Below are positions 14,777-16,459 of a stretch of DNA of 16,459 nucleotides, one piece after another (within the stretch, counting starts at the first letter, position 1; the number at the start of each line of letters is the position of its first letter). Origin of the DNA: Clostridia bacterium (GTDB taxonomy: Bacteria > Bacillota > Clostridia > TANB77 > CAG-508); NCBI GenBank assembly GCA_900754285.1, contig CAAECB010000087.1, positions 1 through 16,459 on the forward strand, read 5' to 3'. The notes below the pieces were generated by a model. It worked only from the letters and a program-made list of their open reading frames with translations. It ran no database searches and was not told the DNA's origin. The position numbers and the translations under genes were made by a program.

Positions 14777-15076
14777 TTATACACCTTCTTCCTTCATTGT
14801 AATAGCTCCAAAAGGACATACTTTTGCACATACTCCACAACCCTTACAATAATCAAAATTGAAATCTTTTCTTTTTAAAGTCTCTTTATCAACTGGAATA
14901 GAATCCTCTGGACAAACAGGAAAGCATAAACCACATTGTTTACATTTTTCTTCATCAAAAACAGGACGCATACTTCTCCAGTCACCAGTTTTAAATTCTC
15001 TGGCATTTCCAGCTGTATAAATATCTCCACCAATTGTTAATTTCTCCATTGGTGTCTTATTATTAATATCAGTCAT
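14777..15076 (-). CDS. porD: Pyruvate:ferredoxin oxidoreductase, delta subunit (2[4Fe-4S])
   Basis: The delta subunit carries two [4Fe-4S] clusters that pass electrons from the thiamine site to ferredoxin. The 99-residue product has the usual N-terminal arm (GNAREFKTGDWRSMRP near residues 23-38) and two cluster motifs, C45, C48, C51, C55-P and C77, C80, C83, C87-P. The ATG at 15076 lies 12 bases from AAAGG. A GTG at 15085 is only three bases from it and is less likely. It lies between porG and porA within a compact operon. Confidence 0.94.
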   Translation of the reverse strand: MTDINNKTPMEKLTIGGDIYTAGNAREFKTGDWRSMRPVFDEEKCKQCGLCFPVCPEDSIPVDKETLKRKDFNFDYCKGCGVCAKVCPFGAITMKEEGV

Positions 15077-15094
15077 TTTTTTCACAATCCTTTC

Positions 15095-15670
15095 CTAATT
15101 ATGCACTTCATTAAGTGCCATTTCTATAGCTTTCATATTACCATCTATAACTTCAGGTTTTTTAGCAAATTTATGTTTAAAAGAACCTCTCATATCATTT
15201 ATAAAATCTTGTTCATCCATTATTTTGCTAACTTTAACAATAGCAGCAAGCATAGGAGTATTTGGAAAATATCTACCCAAAGTTTCCATAGAAACTTTTC
15301 TTGCATCAATTGTATAAATATCACCATCAAAACCATTTAGTTTAATTTTTAAACATTCAGGTGATTTTGTTGTATTAATAACTATAGCACCAGTAGATTT
15401 TAAACCAGCAGTTACATCAACAGTTTCTAAAAGTGTATCATCAACAACAACTACATAATCTGGTTCATAAATATTGCTATGTATAGTTATAGGTTTATTA
15501 CTTATTCTGTTATATGCTGTAATTGGGGCTCCCATTCTTTCAGGTCCATATTCAGGAAATCCTTGAATATATTTACCAGTATTAAATGCAGCATCTGCTA
15601 ATAATAATGATGCTGTTTTGGCACCTTGACCTCCACGTCCATGCCATCTAATTTCTATCAAGTCTTGCAT
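15095..15670 (-). CDS. porG: Pyruvate:ferredoxin oxidoreductase, gamma subunit
   Basis: The 191-residue gamma subunit opens with IEIRWHGRGGQGAKTAS (about residues 5-21) and GFPEYGPERMGAP, both diagnostic of the family. The frame is open further to 15709, but that upstream ATG precedes the ribosome binding site GGAAAGG (15680-15686). The ATG at 15670 has a nine-base gap and gives the expected family length. It is the first gene of the porGDAB operon, with the promoter at 15744-15773 about 75 bases upstream. Confidence 0.95.
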   Translation of the reverse strand: MQDLIEIRWHGRGGQGAKTASLLLADAAFNTGKYIQGFPEYGPERMGAPITAYNRISNKPITIHSNIYEPDYVVVVDDTLLETVDVTAGLKSTGAIVINTTKSPECLKIKLNGFDGDIYTIDARKVSMETLGRYFPNTPMLAAIVKVSKIMDEQDFINDMRGSFKHKFAKKPEVIDGNMKAIEMALNEVHN

Positions 15671-15713
15671 ATTATCATTCCTTTCCAAGTATAATTTTAA
15701 TTTACTCATTTAT

Positions 15714-15727
15714 AGCATTTTTATGCT
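15714..15727 (-). promoter_or_regulatory. Small inverted repeat near the por transcription start
   Basis: AGCAT (15714-15718) and ATGCT (15723-15727) flank four T. It lies roughly 10 to 25 bases downstream of the predicted por start, where a repressor site or leader hairpin could act. It is short and could be chance. Confidence 0.3.
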
Positions 15728-15743
15728 TTTGTTTGATAAAGTT

Positions 15744-15773
15744 AGTATATTCCTAAAAGCCTATTAGTGTCAA
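15744..15773 (-). promoter_or_regulatory. Sigma-A-type promoter of the porGDAB operon
   Basis: On the - strand a perfect TTGACA (15773-15768) and TATACT (15749-15744) are 18 bases apart. AT-tracts (15777-15792) upstream resemble an UP element. The strong boxes fit a highly expressed central-metabolism operon. Confidence 0.75.
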
Positions 15774-16060
15774 GTGAATTTTAAAAAATTGACCAGTAGG
15801 AAGGGGGATTTTTATTTAAGGTTTAATAATGAATATTAAGTAATATTAGATATTTAATCTTTTACAAAATAAAAAGGTGTACTTTTGGTTTGTTCTATTA
15901 AAGTTTTTCATATGATAAAATATTTGCATTAGAAAAAATAAAATTTTTAAAAAGTTTTTCTGAAATATAACTATATATATAAGCACTAGTAATTACAATA
16001 ATAGGAGATGCCTTTAAATTTGACAACCAAAATTCAACTTATCCAATTTTAAATTGGCAA
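15774..16060. other. Gene-free AT-rich stretch
   Basis: I see no credible gene here on either strand; stops are frequent in all frames. A short G-rich patch AGGAAGGGGG at 15799-15808 stands out from the AT background. A small inverted repeat CCAATT/AATTGG lies near 16044-16058. The stretch separates the por promoter from the terminator of the small gene upstream. Confidence 0.6.
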
Positions 16061-16113
16061 TAAAATGAAAAAAGAAGATGGTAAAAAAGAAACAATCTCC
16101 TTTTTTCATTTTA
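16061..16113 (-). terminator. Hairpin terminator after the 55-residue gene
   Basis: Positions 16061-16078 (starting TAAAATGAAAAAAG) pair with 16096-16113 at 17 of 18 positions around a 17-base loop. On the - strand the second arm carries CTTCTTTTTTC, a T-rich end suitable for termination. It begins four bases after the stop of the gene at 16117-16284. The stem is AT-rich, so its strength is uncertain. Confidence 0.6.
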
Positions 16114-16116
16114 GAA

Positions 16117-16284
16117 CTAATCTTCTGAATCATTTTCATTTTCTTCAGATTTAGGCACAACAATATGTGCTGGTTTTTTATTACATTTAGGTCTCTCATT
16201 TTTTAAATGTTCATAAACAGGTGAAATATCCAAATCCTTACCATCACCAGAAACAATAGTTAATTTTTTCTTATCATCACTCAT
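16117..16284 (-). CDS. Small conserved-looking acidic/basic protein of 55 residues
   Basis: The ATG at 16284 has GGAGG (16291-16295) six bases away, and the frame stays open for 55 codons to a TAG. The product has a Lys-rich start (MSDDKKKLTIVSGDGKDLD), a middle with ISPVYEHLKNERPKCNKK, and an acidic tail EENENDSED. It has no membrane segment. I have an impression of similar short proteins with SGxGKxLxISPVYxH in clostridial genomes but cannot verify it here. A good ribosome binding site, its own terminator and a balanced composition favour a real gene. Function unknown. Confidence 0.75.
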   Translation of the reverse strand: MSDDKKKLTIVSGDGKDLDISPVYEHLKNERPKCNKKPAHIVVPKSEENENDSED

Positions 16285-16320
16285 AAGCAACCTCCAAATA
16301 AAATTTTATAAACAATCTTT

Positions 16321-16398
16321 TTATTTAAAAATATAATAACATAAAACACCCAAAAGAGCAATAGAAACAGAAAAAATCATTTTACTAAAATATGTCAA
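16321..16398 (-). CDS. Doubtful 25-codon hydrophobic open frame
   Basis: A TTG at 16398 or an ATG at 16380 opens a frame ending in TAA at 16321 that encodes a short hydrophobic stretch (MIFSVSIALLGVLCYYIFK from the ATG). It looks like a single membrane helix with a terminal Lys. No ribosome binding site precedes either start, and the TTG is also part of a TTGACA that could be a -35 box for the small gene downstream. Probably chance. Confidence 0.12.
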   Translation of the reverse strand: MTYFSKMIFSVSIALLGVLCYYIFK

Positions 16399-16436
16399 TC
16401 ATTTTTGAAAATGTCTTAAAAAATTTTATTTATTAG

Positions 16437-16459
16437 CACTAAATTTTTATGGTTTAGTG
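16437..16459. repeat. Inverted repeat at the window edge, possible terminator
   Basis: CACTAAA (16437-16443) pairs with TTTAGTG (16453-16459) around a nine-base loop that contains TTTTT. It is cut by the window end, so its full extent and role cannot be judged. Confidence 0.25.

Noticed and set aside
15774..16060. Possible riboswitch or small RNA in the gene-free stretch
   Set aside because: No recognisable conserved core, no strong multi-stem structure, and no clear promoter-terminator pair found by eye.
16014..16199. 61-codon - strand frame overlapping the small gene and its terminator
   Set aside because: It runs in another frame across the terminator hairpin, has Phe/Lys-rich low complexity, and lacks a ribosome binding site; the 55-residue frame is far better supported.
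16321..16398. Possible tiny membrane peptide gene upstream of the 55-residue gene
   Set aside because: No ribosome binding site, and the TTGACA in it may instead be a promoter element; kept only as a low-confidence entry.

Overview
The window is very AT-rich (roughly 30% GC by eye, not computed) and most likely comes from an anaerobic Clostridia-type Firmicute. The signs are a meso-diaminopimelate-type MurE, a four-subunit pyruvate:ferredoxin oxidoreductase, clostridial 2[4Fe-4S] ferredoxin, RicT/YaaT beside holB, ChW repeats, and strong purine-rich Shine-Dalgarno sites with several TTG/GTG starts. No species can be named from this sequence alone.

Layout. Bases 2-88 hold the 3' end of an unidentified gene. 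From 260 to 5405 (+) lies a reduced division and cell wall cluster: murE, mraY, ftsW, murG. murF and murD, which normally sit among these genes, are absent from this stretch. An orphan sensor histidine kinase follows (5454-6827). A good promoter at 6832-6860 then starts a second + unit: lepB (signal peptidase I), holB (DNA polymerase III delta'), ricT and a small ferredoxin, closed by a terminator near 9725-9758. A YefM/YoeB-type toxin-antitoxin pair with its own promoter follows, then a papain-like peptidase with three ChW repeats and no visible signal peptide. A bidirectional terminator at 11471-11509 separates the + genes from the - strand half.

The - strand half, read right to left, contains a 55-residue conserved-looking small protein (16284-16117), a terminator, a strong promoter, the porG-porD-porA-porB operon (15670-12631), and a flippase-like membrane protein (12545-11520).

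Functionally, MurE, MraY and MurG make lipid II, FtsW polymerises it, and the histidine kinase may sense envelope state. LepB processes exported proteins. PorGDAB oxidises pyruvate to acetyl-CoA and reduces ferredoxin, for which the small ferredoxin is a possible partner.

The least explained content is between genes. There are three families of palindromic elements: a 125-bp near-perfect palindrome that supplies the ftsW stop codon; a 17-bp-arm hairpin with an inverted second copy 4.1 kb away showing compensatory changes; and a pair of hairpins that keep the same A-C mismatch. I did not find a clear new multi-gene system; the gene content is mostly core metabolism and cell envelope.
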